Shown here: piece by piece, positions 63,004-64,000 of the stretch
Numbering within the stretch: position 1 is the first letter of the stretch
Layout: the number at the start of each line of letters is the position of its first letter
NCBI RefSeq assembly: GCF_030272615.1
Contig: NC_081412.1
Span: forward strand, 473,352,157-473,416,156
Direction: 5' to 3'
Length of the DNA stretch: 64,000 bases
DNA from: Cryptomeria japonica
Lineage: Eukaryota; Streptophyta; Pinopsida; Cupressales; Cupressaceae
Translations under genes and position numbers: made by a program
Notes under the pieces: model-generated
What the model saw: the letters and a program-made list of their open reading frames with translations, nothing else
Databases searched by the model: none
What the model was told of the DNA's origin: nothing

Positions 63004-64000
63004 TGTTGGAGTTTGTTGGTAGCGTGAGCTTTTATGGTTGTCATTGATGCCAAAACCTAGTTATCTGGATGGATGTTGGTTTGGATATGGTCTTGGTTAT
63101 TACATAATTATGTTTTCTATTGCAGTTCAATGTTTTTGGTTTTGGTTGTATCATCCTATATTCAGGATGGTTTGGAAAGCTTTTGGTGCCCTCTGAATAT
63201 GATGTTGATTGTGTTGCGATTTAGTGGATCATATTATTTTTATCGAGATATGTGTTGGAAGATGTTTTGAGATGTTGTTTTGGGTCTCACCATGATGCAT
63301 GGAGATTTGCATTGAGTATTTTACATTCGAAGAGGTTATGTGGCTGGCAGGTTGTTATTTTTATATACATATTACGTTCAGTAATGGCTTTGGAGTATGT
63401 GTTAGAATGTGTGAATTGTTGGATAGATCATGGAAGGATATATTGTTATATTTTTTGGTTTCATATTTCTCTTGGAGTGGATTGAATCGATTATTTTAGG
63501 TATGGGTGGTTAATTTTTCTTGATATTGCATATTCTATTTTGGTCGACCCTTAATTAGGATTTCAATGTTGTATCTCATATTTAAGATGTGCAGGGTATG
63601 TGCACAAAGATGGTGGCCAAAAAAGTGGACACCACCCAAAAAAACATGGAAAAACAAGCAGCATGTACGTGGTTCTAAAATTTGAAATTCCCGCATACGC
63701 GCTTAGGTTTGTTCTTCCCGAGCCTAGAAAAGGTAGCGCGTACGTGCTGCTTTTAATAAAATGAGCACACACGCACTATGCCTAGGAAAATGAGCATGTA
63801 CATGCTTCTCATAGGAAAATGAGCACGTACGCGCTAATAATCCAAATATAACCACGTACACGGTGCCTGTTAAAAAAAGTTTCTAAAAAAAACCGGGTCT
63901 CATTTACCCATGAATATCGCGTTTTTACTTTATTTTTGTTTCATTTCCTCTCCTAAACTGTGAACGGGGTGCTAGATTTATCCTCCAAGCTATGGATCAA
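63004..64000 (+). repeat. 3' LTR of copia element C (right end not seen)
   Basis: It starts TGTTGGAGTTTGTTGG after a polypurine tract, like the LTR at 2897-1178 on the other strand. The end is not recognisable in the window. From about 63590 the base composition changes to repeated CGTACG-containing words, which could be another inserted sequence or the LTR interior. Confidence 0.65.
63655..63870. repeat. Cluster of GCACGTACGCGCT-type near-palindromic words
   Basis: AGCATGTACGTGG, CGCATACGCGCTT, AGCGCGTACGTGCTG, AGCACACACGCACT, AGCATGTACATGCTT, AGCACGTACGCGCT and CCACGTACACGG occur within about 220 bases, several next to AAAATGAGC. They share a (A/G)CRTACGYGC core and are far richer in CpG than their surroundings. 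Confidence 0.65.

Overview
This window is plant nuclear DNA and I see no intact host gene in it. It is AT-rich, almost every base can be assigned to old transposable elements, and most reading frames are broken by scattered stop codons. The very large elements, the Tat-type Ty3/gypsy element with an archaeal-type second RNase H, the antisense plant-mobile-domain gene and the captured PLS-type pentatricopeptide-repeat fragment suggest a big-genome seed plant. A gymnosperm, probably a conifer, is my best inference, but it is not proven.

Layout. (1) 1-7787, minus strand: two Ty1/copia elements head to tail, sharing one 1,720-bp LTR (1178-2897). The upstream one (2898-about 7787) keeps gag, protease, integrase, RT and RNase H but has lost its 5' end. 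The downstream one keeps its primer binding site and gag and runs off the window at base 1. (2) About 7788-17440, plus strand: badly decayed Ty3/gypsy remains (gag/protease 8770-10070, RT 11690-12480, integrase 13170-14290), two polypurine-tract/LTR starts (14990 and 16941) and a ~360-bp direct repeat (10796 and 15569). (3) About 17450-17542 and 62033-64000, plus strand: one copia element, its RNase H region split by a later insertion. (4) 17543-62032, plus strand: that insertion, a 44.5-kb Tat-like gypsy element with matching LTRs (1,353 and 1,355 bp), perfect 5-bp target duplication GATGT, a primer binding site matching tRNA-Trp, gag-pol at 47598-54987, an antisense plant-mobile-domain gene with an apparent intron (57813-60286) and a polypurine tract at 60665. 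(5) 20087-46207: a 26.1-kb CACTA (En/Spm) DNA transposon inserted in the leader of the Tat element. Without it the Tat element would be 18.4 kb.

The CACTA element is the most unusual part. Besides its minus-strand transposase genes (TNPD-like about 38569-42953, TNPA-like about 36021-38013) it holds two long plus-strand paralogous ORFs of about 1,040 and 1,180 codons (21425-24553 and 27307-30855) that I cannot assign to a family. Each is preceded by its own short-motif repeat array. It also carries fragments of two host genes: the splicing factor CWC22 and a PPR protein.

Insertion order read from the nesting: copia, then the Tat element into it, then the CACTA element into the Tat element. 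Most premature stops in all layers look like C-to-T (or opposite-strand G-to-A) changes of Gln, Arg or Trp codons, as expected for deamination of methylated cytosine in silenced elements.
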